Below are positions 1 through 12,376 of a stretch of 64,000 nt of DNA, in pieces. The stretch spans positions 62,001 to 126,000 of the forward strand of contig NC_090122.1 in assembly GCF_023973825.1 (NCBI RefSeq), given 5' to 3'. The position numbers and the translations under genes were made by a program. The number at the start of each line of letters is the position of its first letter. Position 1 is the stretch's first letter. A model generated the notes under the pieces. It saw only the letters and a list, made by a program, of their open reading frames with translations. It had not been told where the DNA came from and ran no database searches. This DNA is from Plasmodium brasilianum. Lineage: Eukaryota > Apicomplexa > Aconoidasida > Haemosporida > Plasmodiidae.

Positions 1-3000
1 CTTGTTCGTATTTTCATTTTTTCCCAAAGATATTCTTTTGGATCGTAATTCTTTCAATTTTAACATTCTACATAATTATATACCCATCAAATGTTAATTT
101 CCATCTTGAAAATTTATTTGTATTGAAATATTAACAGTATCAATGAATTCGGATATATTAATTTAATTATTTTATTCTATTGCTGTTATAGTAATTTTAA
201 TTTGGATGTTTACTAAATTAATTTAGCATAAATACAGAATTTTATTCAGCACTTCATTATATATTTTCATTATTTATATCTAGTTGTTTATTTTAATTAA
301 TTAACGAACTTTAGAATATTATTAATACTGTTTCTCAGTACTTCTTAGCAATATATGATTTTAACATTTCAAAGATTTGTTCTCATCTTACGCTACTTAT
401 ATTTTGTTGAATATAAAATAAACCCCCCCTCCATTTTTTTTTTTTTTTTTTTTAATTTATATAATGACTGCATTTTTATAACGTTTACCACTGCTGTATA
501 AATTATATGTCTTCAACTGTAATGAAGTATATTTATTATTTTTTTTTTGCAAAAATATATATGAAAGAAAACAATACTATACAAACTTTAAATATATAAA
601 AATATATGGATTATTATATCAAATAATAAAAGTATGTTCATAAATATTTTTTTGTTCTTTTCATATTTATAATTGTTATATTGCAATTTGGATTTCCACG
701 TATAAAATACAGAAGTTAACATTAGAGACTTTAAAAAAAAAAGATATATACATATGCTTTAAGTATTAATGTTCTCACAATCGTTACAATTATAATAATA
801 CGCAAAAATATCAAAAATGATTGATTACTATTTAATATTTTCATAAATACTCTACTATCATACCAAACTTTTTCGAAATATGCAAAATTCTCAAAAATAT
901 ATATATAAACTTATGATTTTTTCTCTTTTTAAGGGGTAATAAACGTACAAAAAAATATATGGCTTTTAAGAAACAAAAAAAAAATTAAACATAATTATAA
1001 AAATATTTCGCCATAATTTTTTATATTTTTTTTTTGTGAAAACCCTATATTCGAACTTATATTGTACTGTTCGTTTTTTTTGTTAATATGCATTAACACA
1101 CTATATTTAATTTATTTTGAAAATTTATGCGCCAAACTTATATATATATTTTAATATTTTTGTAATAACTTTTATTTGCAATTCTTATGTGTACATATAA
1201 TTTTTTGCAAAAATAAATTGTATATTTTTTTTCAACTTTTAATTTTTTACTTGTATATGTATATATAAAAATATGTTAAAATATGTTCATATACACAACA
1301 AAAAATTCTGATAAAATAAATATATAAAATAAGTAAACAGTTACTGTTAAATTTGTCATTTTTTAATTCTCATAATAAAAGCTCAAATGTCAAATTTCTG
1401 GTTCAATTAACAGAGATATTTTAATTTTTATAAATAGTCTATTTTACTGCATATTAAATAGAAGATGTAAACTATTATTCACAATTAATTCTAAATGTAC
1501 TCTTGAAACAATTTAATAAACTTATTTAAAATTAATGGAAGAATTTAATTCATGAATTATATTATAATTACAACGATTTCTAATTTCATTGCTTTAGTTC
1601 TTTTGTATAAAATCAAAAAAATATACATGTATTTACATGGTTTTCTTATAATGATTTATACATCATACACAACTCGTAATACAACGTTACAACAGAAGAT
1701 CAATGAACGAGGAATTTCATATTAGGCAAGGAAAAATTTTTAAATGAAAAAATTATAGAAAAAATTATATGTATTTCATTTAATAAGATACGGTAATATA
1801 TCGTTAAGCATCATCTTCGTCTTTATTTTTTTTTAAGTTGTCTTTTACCTTCTGTTGTAATTTTATATATAATTATATTGTTAATAAGAATCTAAATGAA
1901 TTTTTATTAATAAAAGAGCAATTTTACGTTCAAAATTCCAAATAATGATATGATCTCTTCTTAACTTATGAAAAAATACGTATATGTTATAATATATTTA
2001 TTTGAAGAAGTTATTAAAACATGGCATAATATAATAGGCTTACATATATATTAATACTTTATTGTTTATTTTAAACTATTTATTTTAGTTAATAGTAAAT
2101 TGAATTTTATTTATTAAATTTATACCGTTCAGAATTTTTAATATCGATTATTTGTTAAATGTATTATTTTCCTATTACATCCTAATTTATAGATTAATTA
2201 TCAGCATTCATGATAGACTTATTCATAGATAAACCATAAGTATACAAAAACACAAAAAACTAAATTTAGAATATAATTAATAATTATGTACTTCTTTTGT
2301 TCATAATTTTTGTAATATTAATAAAGATTTTTAATTCGTACAAGTTGCAAAAAAAAAAAAAAAAATAATGATATATAGATATAATCTTTTATTCATATTT
2401 TATTTACGAAGAAAAAATAGGTTATTTTTAAATATTAATAAAAAATATTAATTTTCTACAATGTTTTAGAGTAAAAAATACTTGAAAAAATAATAAAAAT
2501 GAAAATTCAATATTAAAATTAATGTAATTTCTTTTATATTATATAGTATTAAAAAATTATTTTAAATTTAATTTGCATATAATTATAATAATATATATAT
2601 AGACTATGACTATAAACTTTTCGATCTAATTAAAAATTAGAATAATATTTTTAATTGTTTTATTATTATATAAAATTACTCTGTAAGTTAAAATAAATGA
2701 AAAATATTTATTACAAAATTTATATATAATTATATTTTTTTCTACTACTGATATATAAATATTTTATTTTTGAGCATTATTAAAAAAAGAATAATAAATA
2801 CAAAATAATTAAAAATATGAACTATGGAACGGTTCACAACTTATTTTTTACTGAAATTAAAATTTTTATCAAAATTCTCTCTTTTTATCACCAATAAATA
2901 TACTACAGCAACATTTTAAGTAATGCATTTACATGCTCAGAACAAAGAAATACTTTAAATCATTTATATTTTTTTTTTATTATTTTTTTATTTATGTACG

Positions 3001-3959
3001 TATAAAAAAGTAGAAACATTTCAAATATTAGAATATTCTTAAAAATTAAAGCTATATTATTAAAATATCATTTTTTTTTAAGAAAACCTCAAAGGTTCCT
3101 GAACAAATAATTTCTGCATAAAATATTTATTTTTTGTCTAGTTCAAATAGATAAATACTAATATGAATATATTATATTTAAAAATATAGAATTGAATAAT
3201 TTAATTAAAAACAAAAAAATATATTTTTATTAACTCTAATTTTTCTACATTTTTTTTTCGTTGTATTATTTTATTTTTATCGTTTTTTCAGTTTTTATTA
3301 TATTATTAGTACATATAATATTTAAATTATATATATTGTTATACAAATTCTAATTTAGAAAAATATTTCCAAAGTTTTAAAATATTGGTTTTTTTAATTT
3401 TATTTTAATTAATAAAAAATTATATGTATTTTTTTTTTTTTTTTTGACAAATGGTTATTTTTATTTAAATTATTTAACCATAATTTATTTTACTTTAAGC
3501 ATTTTCATATTTTTATATATAAAATTATATAAAAATAGAATATAATAAGTAATTATTTATTATTTGTTCTGTTTTGTTTTTAATGTAACTTTATAAATAA
3601 TAAAATAAATATTATGCTTTTTAATAATAAAACATAGTTGTAAGTATATAGTTTTTAGCATCTTCTAAAATTTTAAGAAGCATTTTGGATTCTTTATTTG
3701 TTTTTCATTTCCATTTTTACTATATATTCTATTCCTAATTTAATTTTCGTAAGTATATATTCTATATTTTTTAATCTATTATTAGTTTTTTCTTTTATTC
3801 ATTCTTTCATTTTTATTTATTTTTGCTAAATAGTAGTATAGAAAAATGTTTGGAATATTATATTTTTAATTAATAATTTTATTTTTTTATAATAACCAAG
3901 AAAAATTAATTAGTCTATTTTAAATAATTTTTAAAATTTTTATTTAAAATAATAGGGAA
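1..3959. other. AT-rich gene-free stretch, probable subtelomeric margin
   Basis: No open frame of useful length and no tRNA- or rRNA-like element was seen on either strand. The DNA is almost entirely A/T, with homopolymer T runs (about 435-453, 3428-3445) and A runs (about 2349-2365). No telomere-type heptamer array or obvious long tandem repeat was noticed. Its place before the first core housekeeping gene suggests the transition from subtelomere to core chromosome. That reading is inference from gene order. A short 5' exon of the gene that follows could be hidden here; I could not place one. Confidence 0.5.
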
Positions 3960-5151
3960 ATGAGTACTTTTATGACAGACGATCCACCTAGTGGTGAAGT
4001 GGAAGTTTCAAAACTAAATAGTCCCTTTACTAAAATTAATGAGAAAACTTACACTACCAACACATATTACCTTCCAGAAGAAAGGCCTAACCCACAAAAG
4101 CAGTACATGTCCTATTCTGATGGAGAATATTATTCAGAAGAAGATGATGATGAAGATGATGAAGAACATTATCATACAGATGGAGAAACTTATGAATCAG
4201 AAGATGAAGAAGATCAAGAAGATCAAGAAGATAAAGATGATGAGAACGTAGATAATGATGATGCAGAAGATAATGATGATGAACTAGAAGATAATAATGA
4301 AAAACAAGAAGATGAACCAAGTAATCAAGTTGTTCCTTGTTTACAAGCCGGTGAAGGTACAAGTTCCGGCGAATTACAAGATCTTCTTCCATATGAAGAA
4401 GACGTTCAACAAACACCCTATAATTATGAAAAACCAACACTCACCTTATATGGATTAATGATGTTTATTGTCTTCTTAATGCGTTTAGGAGTAAGTTTTT
4501 TTTTTAAATAAAAAAAAAAATACAAAGTTATATGAGATATATATAAAAATACTTTTTTACATTTACATTTTATGTATATAGAAAAAAAATTTATAATAAT
4601 AAAAAAAACATATTTTAAATAATTTTTAATATTTTCTTCAGAGAGCAAGTTCTAAAAGGCTGAGAAAGAAATTTAAAGCTAGAAGAGATTTACTTGGATG
4701 GTTGGACATACTTAATTATAAAATTAATAGGCACGATAAGAGAATGATGGCAGATCTACAAATACTAGAAACTAAAATTAACATGGAAGAGGAAAGAATG
4801 GAAAAGAAATTTGATAAAAAAAGATTTGATGCGAAAAACAGAGCATTATGTAAACTAGGTGATGATCCTGTACCTTGTATAGGTCCTCGTTATGACAGAA
4901 GAGGTATACTCTTAGAAAAGAAATTGAATAAAATAGATTTGGAATATGAAAGATATAGAATGAAAAAGATTAGACGTTGGAACAAAATGAAAGAAAAATT
5001 TCACAAAAAACTAAAGAAGGTTCAGAAAAAACAAGAAAAGAGAAGACTAAAAAAGTGCAGAAAAATGCACAAGTTTGAAAGAAAATGGAATGGTGCACCC
5101 CACTCATTTAAAGCATACATTAGACTCAAGACTGCAGAACAAAGAGTTTAA
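3960..5151 (+). CDS. Two-exon acidic/transmembrane/basic protein, subtelomeric type, function unknown
   Basis: I do not recognise the family. Exon 1 is 3960-4490, with donor GTAAGT at 4491. Exon 2 is 4642-5151, with acceptor TTCTTCAG at 4640-4641. The junction is in phase 0 and gives about 346 residues. Residues 54-119 are almost pure Asp/Glu. Residues 161-175 form one hydrophobic membrane segment right at the exon junction. Exon 2 encodes about 169 residues, strongly Lys/Arg-rich and probably helical, with DLLGWLDIL near its start. The layout (acidic ectodomain or lumenal part, one membrane span, basic tail) suits a membrane or exported protein of the subtelomeric repertoire. No signal peptide or PEXEL motif was seen in the listed start. 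The sequence before the ATG ends in AATAG, which could be a splice acceptor, so an upstream exon may be missing. A pseudogene fragment is possible. Confidence 0.6.
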
Positions 5152-7394
5152 TTAAAAAAACTAAAAATATAAATATTTGAAAAAATTGAAAAAATGTTAC
5201 ATTGTACTGTGTAATCTCACATACATTTATTAAAAGTAGTTAAATAATAACAATAAATAGAAGCAATGGAATCATATGTTTTCTACATCAATAAAATATC
5301 AAAAATAATAATTAAGGGGGTTATATATAACAAAAAACAGTAGATAGAAATAATGCACCGTTTTTAATTAATGGAAAAACATTTTTAGATAAAATGCAAG
5401 ATATATATACTAAGTGAAAAGGGAAAAAATGTCGTAGAAAAAAATAACATAAAAAGATAAATTGCAAAAAGAAAATTCTTGGACAAAATAAAATAATTTT
5501 AAACACAACGTTAATTAATAAAATTTTAATATATATTTACTAACTAAATTTACATCTTATTGTAAGAACAATAACATTTCTTAAATTTATCATATCTACA
5601 ATCAATATATTGTAATTACCCACAGTGTATTACAAATATTGTACTTTATTTATGTCTTTTTAATCTCAAACATTATTATTTACTTGTTCACGTATTTTTA
5701 TATATTTTATTACCTTTTTTTTTATCTTTCTTATACGTATAAATATATATCATATTCAAATATGTAAAGAAGTCTTATTTATTATTACGAAAAATAGCGT
5801 ATATATATAACCAATAACAGTGGAATAAACCGTTTTAACGCATGTTCTAATTTCTTTTAACATATAAATAATCAAATAATATATAATAATAAATGTTAAT
5901 AAATACTATGATAAATTTTCTCCTAATCTTTTTTTTTTTTTTTTATCCTTTGTTGCTATTTTCATCTATATATATGTTAGCTTTTTATGTTTTAATGTTT
6001 TCTGTACTTACCTGAATTTGTTTTAATTCGTTCCAAGATATATAAATTTGTATGACTTTGAGATATTTGTTTTATAATGTTTTTTGACAAACATAATTTG
6101 ATTAATACAAATTTGACTATTTTATGAAATATTTTTAAATAAATTTATTTTAAAAAATGAAGTTGCACATTTATTATTACAAGAATTATAATGTATCCCA
6201 TAAAAAAAGAATCTAAATCTGCATTGTTTAATAAGAATTTTCGACGAAATAAGTATACACGGGAAATATTAATATATTTACAAATAAATTAAATTTTTTT
6301 TATGGCTAAATTTTAGATATATATATATTCAGCCAAAAATAGATTTAAACAAAATAAGCATATGGAAATTATAGAGCATTTATTTCTCTCACATTTTTGT
6401 AAACAAACCTTTTCTTTTTGTTTTAAGAATTACTATAAATATGGGTTGTCCCATTTAACTAATAACCTCTGATTATTTTAATATATTATGCAATTATTTT
6501 CAGCAATTATTATGCAACTATTATATTATAAACAAAGATAAAAACAAAATATTATAAGAATAAAAAAGTATGTTAACGAGAACTCCTAAAAATATTAACC
6601 TTCACCACCTCTAAATGGTGTCTTTTGTTAAAAATACAAACCTCCTTGCATTATATATTTGTTTCATTTATACATGCATATACATATATAACATTACTTA
6701 GGGAAGTAAAAGAACGAAAATTTAGACAACTATATAATTCAGCTCCAACAATAACCAAGGACACTATATAAATTAATAGATACACTTTTATACTAAAACG
6801 TCGAATATAATATAAGGATGAATAAAAGAATATGTAATAATTAAAAAATTTGGAAGATTATAATATTTTAAGAGCATATACTCTTAATCCTTCTTTATTC
6901 TTATACTATATATAAAAAAACATTTAGTTCAAATACTATTCTTCTTTTAAAATAAAATAGTGTAATTATGGATAACATAATAACATTAAAATATAATATT
7001 ATTATAACATAATAATATTTAAACATATACCTTTTTTCTAAAATCTTGCTACAGTAACATTATTTAAGTATTTCTAAAATAGTGTATGTCTTATTTGCAT
7101 AATAAAACGTTTCCTACTTTACACAATTCTAAAATTTTTTTTGTTTTTTTTTTCTTTTAACTTAATCTTTTAATAAATAAATATAATAAAAAAAGGAAAA
7201 AAAAAAAAAAAAAAAACTACCTATAAAACTATGTAGTTCATTTAAATTATACCATGAATTCTTTTTAGTTTATCAAAATGTGTGAAAATATAATCATTTA
7301 CTTAAACGTGTACGCTAAAATTTTTCCAATTTTATTTTTTTTTTTTTAAATAAAAATTTATCCTTCTGTTAACTTTTTCTACTTTGCAATAATT
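5152..7394. other. AT-rich intergenic spacer
   Basis: Convergent spacer between the transmembrane-protein gene and ribosomal protein P1. The only open frame above 60 codons (about 5321-5506, minus) is a phenylalanine/isoleucine-rich frame typical of AT-rich noise. Poly-T runs occur near 5930-5945 and a poly-A run near 7197-7217. No RNA gene was recognised. The end next to 7394 is the expected 3' UTR of P1. Confidence 0.5.
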
Positions 7395-8129
7395 CTAACC
7401 AAATAATGAAAAACCTAAGTCATCTTCTTCTTCTTCCTCTTCTACTTTCTCTTCTTTTTTGGATTCCTTTTTATCTTCACTAGGTTTATCCGCTGTGGCT
7501 TGTGTTCCGGATGATGGGGCACCTCCTCCAATACTCAAGTTACTTAATAATCCCCTAATAATTTTTTAAAACAAAATTATTATTATTATTATTATTATTA
7601 CTATTCAAAATAACAGAATATGCATTTAACTTGTACAATCAAATTTGTAACAATTTAAATTATGCACATCCCTAAAAATGGCTGTTACAATGGGTACAAT
7701 CAAAGCGGTTCTCCATGAATATGCATATGTGTTCATGTATTATATTAAATATATGTACATATATGTTTACATAATAACATATATAAATGACATATGTATA
7801 ATATATCTTTAATATACTTAATATACCACAAAAAATATGCAATGGTTTTACTATATATTAAGTGTTATACATACGTACACATGTATTTTGCTTTATATAT
7901 ATATATTTTTTTTTTTTTTTGTCCTTTACTCAATATCTTTTCCTTTTAATGTTTTTTCAAAAAGCATTGGTAAGTATGGCAAAACTGTGTTATTTGATTT
8001 TTTAATAAGTTTCACAATATTTTCACTAGTTATGCTCATTTTCTCTTCATGTAATATTAAAGCAGCATATGTACATAAAAGCTCCTGCTTTTCACAATCT
8101 GGTATTTCTGATACTGGAATTGCTGCCAT
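7395..8129 (-). CDS. RPP1: 60S acidic ribosomal stalk protein P1, two exons
   Basis: P1 pairs with P2 on the scaffold P0 to form the ribosomal stalk that recruits elongation GTPases in the cytosol. Exon 1 is 8129-7930 (starting MAAIPVSEI), with donor GTAAAG at 7929. The intron is 375 bp. Exon 2 is 7554-7395, with acceptor TTATTAG. The product is about 119 residues, the normal P1 size. The N-terminal helical part has the P1-type sequence (CTYAALILHEE). An alanine/glycine-poor hinge with GGGAPSSG is followed by a Lys/Glu run. The C-terminus EDDLGFSLFG is the universal stalk tail that contacts translation factors. The intron-phase join makes an unbroken GKDIE-GLLSNLS reading. The start is the first ATG of the exon. 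The open frame on the opposite strand over exon 1 is a shadow. Identity is firm from the tail and length. Confidence 0.93.
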
Positions 8130-11100
8130 TTCCCCTTTTAATTAAAGCTTTGTGATAAATTATATAAAGAAATTTTTTAAAAATAAAAATATTTTTTCTG
8201 TATTTCAAATAAATTTTCTGCTCTTTTTAACACTTTTTACGATACCAAGAAAATTTTATTCACATTACATGTATATACTTTTTTTCATAAAAAATAACAA
8301 TAATAAAAATTAAAAAAAAATTTTTAAATAAAAAATAATAATACCAATAAAAAGAAAATATCAAAACAATAAAGAACGTTATGTAAATAAATAAATATAT
8401 ATATATATACATGTATATATGCACGTTATACAAAGAAGGTGAAAAAATACGTGCTTCAAGAATTAATATTAGTGTATCAAAGAGGTTATTAACATATTTT
8501 TCACGTAAAATATAATGTAAGAACTACGTACGTAAATATATATAAATATATATATATCAAATACCCAACATTTTTGAACATTTTCGTACGAATTTTCAAC
8601 TTTTTTGCTTTATCAAATATTATAGCACATTATTCAAAGGAGTTAATTAAAAATTGCGCTAATTAAATCTTTTTCTGTTTTAATAATAGTAAAATTAAAA
8701 ACGCCATTATAATAACGCTTCATAAATTTATGTATAAAAAAATATATATAATATAACACTCTGCTCATTTATATGTTTAAAAAATCGAAGATAGAAATAA
8801 CTGAAATTCTTGTGAGAGCTAAATACAAATATACACATGAAGTGTATACATGTATATATATGCATACATATTTATATGTATATATATGAACCCACAATAC
8901 AATAAATAATATAGCAAGTTAAGAAAAAAGTAGCCATTTAATTTTAGAGTTCCTTAAACACATGAAAAGTAAGGAATATTTAAAATTAAAACGCTAATAA
9001 TTTTAAAATAAGTTATTTTTATCCGTTTCATGTAAATTTTATATTCTACAAAATCATGAGAAAATATTTTATATGTTCATCCAAAAAATTATTTTATGCA
9101 GTTGATATTATTTAATTTTACATACTAAAAATATAGTAAATGTTTGAAGTTTATTAATTTGAGCTATATTTGAATTTTTAATTTATGTTTTTAAAAAAAA
9201 AAAAAAAGAAAAAAAACATTATATCGAACATATCTCTTTTATTAAATTACACATATATAAAAATGAAAATTATTTCAAATAAAATAAAAATTACCTTTCA
9301 AAAACAGCACAAACAATGTATGTTTCTTATTACATTATTATACAAGAAAAAAAATATGGTATCTTATAGGTTATATAACTACAAAGTAATCTATTTAGTA
9401 AACTATTATAAAACTTATGTAGATATTATGAGATCTCTGTTCTTTCAAAAAAGATTAGTTAAATTGGAAAACAGGACAGAAATCTTGTAATTTAATATTA
9501 AATTTAAAAATATGAAAAATTAAAATAAGAAAAAAAAAAATTTTCAATATAAGGATTAAATATAAATAATGTATTAAAGGAAAATTTATGTATATACTCA
9601 TTGACAACATAAAAGGTTGTAATAAAATAAAAAAAATTGAAAATAATTTCTTTTTTTTTTCATTTGATATACATATGAATTACATTATTCGTACATGAAC
9701 ATATTCTAGTTCAAAAAAAAAGACGCCATAATAAATAATACATTTTGTATGTAATTTTTGTTGAGCACATAAAATGGAAAAAAATAATCTTAGCATAATA
9801 TTTGGTCCTTACTTTTAATCAATTAAAAGGTAAATCTCGTATGATTTAATTAACTGTAATTTCCGTTCGTAACCTTCTATATTATGAAAAATACATTTTT
9901 ATAACACCAATTTAACATTTCACACTTTTTATATATATATTATGAAAAATACATTTATATAACACCAATTTAACATTTCACACTTTTTACATATATATTA
10001 TGAAAAATACATTTTTATAACACCAATTTAACATTTCACACTTTTTATATATATATTATGAATTATACATTTTTTAATATGATTTTAAAATGAAAATATG
10101 TTGTTAGAATGTTTTGATGCACATATAGACGCTTGAAGGATAAACATTTTATTATATTGAACAAACACTAGCATAAATACAAAGAAACATGTTTTATCAA
10201 AAAGCTGCTAATTTTGTAGAGAATTCTTTAAAAATAAACATTTCATATAATATTCATACTGATTTATATCTTCTAACAGTTATGTTGTTTTATAAATCAT
10301 ATTCAGTAAAACAATTCATAGAAGAGAAATTATTATTTAATTGTTTTTTTTTTAATAAAATAAAGTAGAAGTATACAATTATACTTCATCTTTGTCTTTA
10401 TTGTTATTTTTTTTTTTCATATTTTCAAATATTTTATTTTGTTGGCATTTTTATATTTTCAAAAGTAGATTATGTATTTTAATTCTTATAAACATATAGT
10501 CTTCAAAGAACTAGGATCTTACTTATATATATAAATATAATAAATAAAAATTTATGCATTATAATAAGGGTATTTATTTATTTTTATTTTTTTTACCTTA
10601 TATTGTACTTCTAAGCATTGTTAACTTCTTTTCTACAGTTATATAGCCACTCAACTAAATAATTCTTCCTTTTTTTAAGATGTATAACTATTGCTACAAT
10701 GTGCTTTTTATATTCATTTTTCACTTATATATTTTTAAAATGAAAATAAGGAAATCATCTAAAATATCGAATACACAAAAGGAAATAAAAAAAAACAAAG
10801 AAAAATGAATTGTATATTTATTAAAATATGCATCTTTATTTAAAAAAAGAAAATGATTATTTAAAACAAAGATGTTTAATTTATCTAATATAAATTAATT
10901 TTGTCCATTACTGTTTTAAAGAAAAAACAGTATAGTGAAAAAACTGATTAGCGCTTAAAACATAAATTTAATTCTATTGATAATATATAAATTATAAACA
11001 TACAAGTATAAAAACTGTAATACATAAGTATAAAATAAATGATGTGTTTATCAAAATTTATATAAATAGTTTATACAGTATATTATAATAATTTCATTCT

Positions 11101-11195
11101 ATTGAATTAATGCATATATTTAATGAGAAGTTATTTTTTTTTTTTTATACTTTTAAAAAAATATATTATCAATAAGATAAAAATAAAAAGATATC
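8130..11195. other. AT-rich spacer upstream of P1 with a 58-bp repeat
   Basis: This stretch holds the minus-strand promoter of P1 next to 8130 and the 58-bp tandem repeat listed separately. An open frame at 9185-9490 (plus, 101 codons) starts in a lysine homopolymer, has no recognised domain, and has no better codon use than its surroundings. I do not call it a gene. TA microsatellites lie near 8396-8411 and 8550-8560. Nothing else was recognised. Confidence 0.5.
9883..10068. repeat. 58-bp tandem repeat, three units plus a partial fourth
   Basis: TATGAAAAATACATTT recurs at 9883, 9941 and 9999, and a degenerate copy begins at 10057, so the period is exactly 58 bp. Each unit carries the shared block AACACCAATTTAACATTTCA followed by CACTTTTTA and a short TA run. 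Copies differ by only one or two bases, which suggests recent duplication. It is noncoding and lies between P1 and tRNA-Gly. Confidence 0.9.
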
Positions 11196-11267
11196 GCGTC
11201 AATAGTCTAACGGCCATGATACCTGCCTTCCAAGCAGGTGACCCGGGTTCGACTCCCGGTTGACGCA
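11196..11267 (+). tRNA. tRNA-Gly(UCC)
   Basis: The acceptor stem GCGTCAA pairs with TTGACGC, and the discriminator is A at 11267. The D arm starts TAGTCTAACGG (A box). The anticodon stem CCTGC/GCAGG encloses the loop CTTCCAA, giving anticodon TCC (11229-11231), which reads GGA glycine codons. The T arm is CCGGG/CCCGG around the B box GGTTCGACTCC. There is no intron, and CCA is not encoded. It stands out as an island of normal GC content in very AT-rich DNA. Oligo-T within about 30 bp downstream can serve as a Pol III stop. Confidence 0.97.
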
Positions 11268-12292
11268 AAAATGTAATGTTATTAATAGTAATAATTTGTT
11301 TTTATTTAATAAATTTCTTTCATATTTTATTATTTTTATAGTGTATATAGTAATTTTTAAAATTTATCAGTTTTTATTATTATTTATAAAATATCTCTTT
11401 CTTGTCACTCTCCTTATTATAAGCTTAGGTTGAAAAGAGAGTGTATATTACAAAAAATAAAATAAAATATTTTTATATATATGTATGATTTCTTTTAATA
11501 ATTTTTAATAGTATTATTTATTAATGAAAATATAAGTAGCATTGAAGAATTAATACATTGAATAAAACATATTTTCCATTTTTATATTCTGAATTATATT
11601 TGTAATTACTGTGATATAGAATTATTAACGGAAAATAACATTTATAAGAGTTCAAATATATCTTTATTTTATTTAAAAACATCTCTTAAAAATAACAAGA
11701 TTACTTATTAATTTCATTTTTAATAATGCCAATAAATGAGTTATATATATATTACAGAAAAAAGATCTTTACATTTATAAACTTAGAGCATGTGTATACT
11801 ATAGAACGAACAGATAAAGCATTATTATTTTATCTGATCATGTACTTCATAAAACTGGATGTTACATTGTGTTGTCTGTTACCTATATATTTTTCTAATA
11901 TTTTTTTTTTTTATATATCTTCTTAACAATTAACCATAGTATAAAAATACAACCACCAAAAAAATGAAACACTATAGAATATTTATTTTTTATTGATATA
12001 CATTGATATACAACAAACGTCATAGAATATTTAAGACATATTACAATATTTTTTGTGTTATATTTACTTTAAATCTACATAATCAAAAATATAATTAATA
12101 AAAAATTAGTTAATAAAATAAATTTATCGGTTTTATATAGCTATTATTTTATTATTATATTTTTTCAAATATAATTCAGCATAATATATAAATGAAAGAC
12201 AAAAAAATCATATAATTATTTTGTACAATATTATATTTTTAAGAAAAATTAAGAAAAAGAAATTCATTTTGCTTTTTAATTTTATTTTGTTA
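11268..12292. other. Spacer between the two tRNA genes
   Basis: AT-rich DNA between convergently transcribed tRNA-Gly and tRNA-Leu. A 66-codon open frame at 11726-11926 (plus) has no recognised domain and looks random. A slightly less AT-rich patch at 11400-11450 was noticed but shows no definable structure. Confidence 0.5.
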
Positions 12293-12376
12293 TGCACGAA
12301 ATGGGGTTCGAACCCATGCGAACTTTCGTTCATCAGATCTTGAGTCTGACGCTTTAGACCACTCAGCCATTCGTGC
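12293..12376 (-). tRNA. tRNA-Leu(CAA)
   Basis: Read on the minus strand. The acceptor stem GCACGAA (12376-12370) pairs with TTCGTGC (12300-12294), with discriminator A at 12293. The D arm TGGCTGAGTGGTCTAAAGC carries the A box. The anticodon stem-loop CAGACTCAAGATCTG gives anticodon CAA for the UUG codon. A long variable arm (about GATGAACGAAAGTTCGCAT) marks a class II tRNA, and the T arm has GGTTCGAACCC. The long variable arm together with CAA makes leucine the clear call. No intron was seen. Confidence 0.96.

Noticed and set aside
3600..3955. Hydrophobic-looking stretch followed by GTAAGT near 3750, considered as a signal-peptide exon for the gene at 3960.
   Set aside because: The reading phase needed to join exon 2 contains a stop, and no suitable ATG was found.
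9185..9490. 101-codon frame on the plus strand.
   Set aside because: Starts in a lysine homopolymer, shows no domain, and its base composition matches the surrounding spacer.
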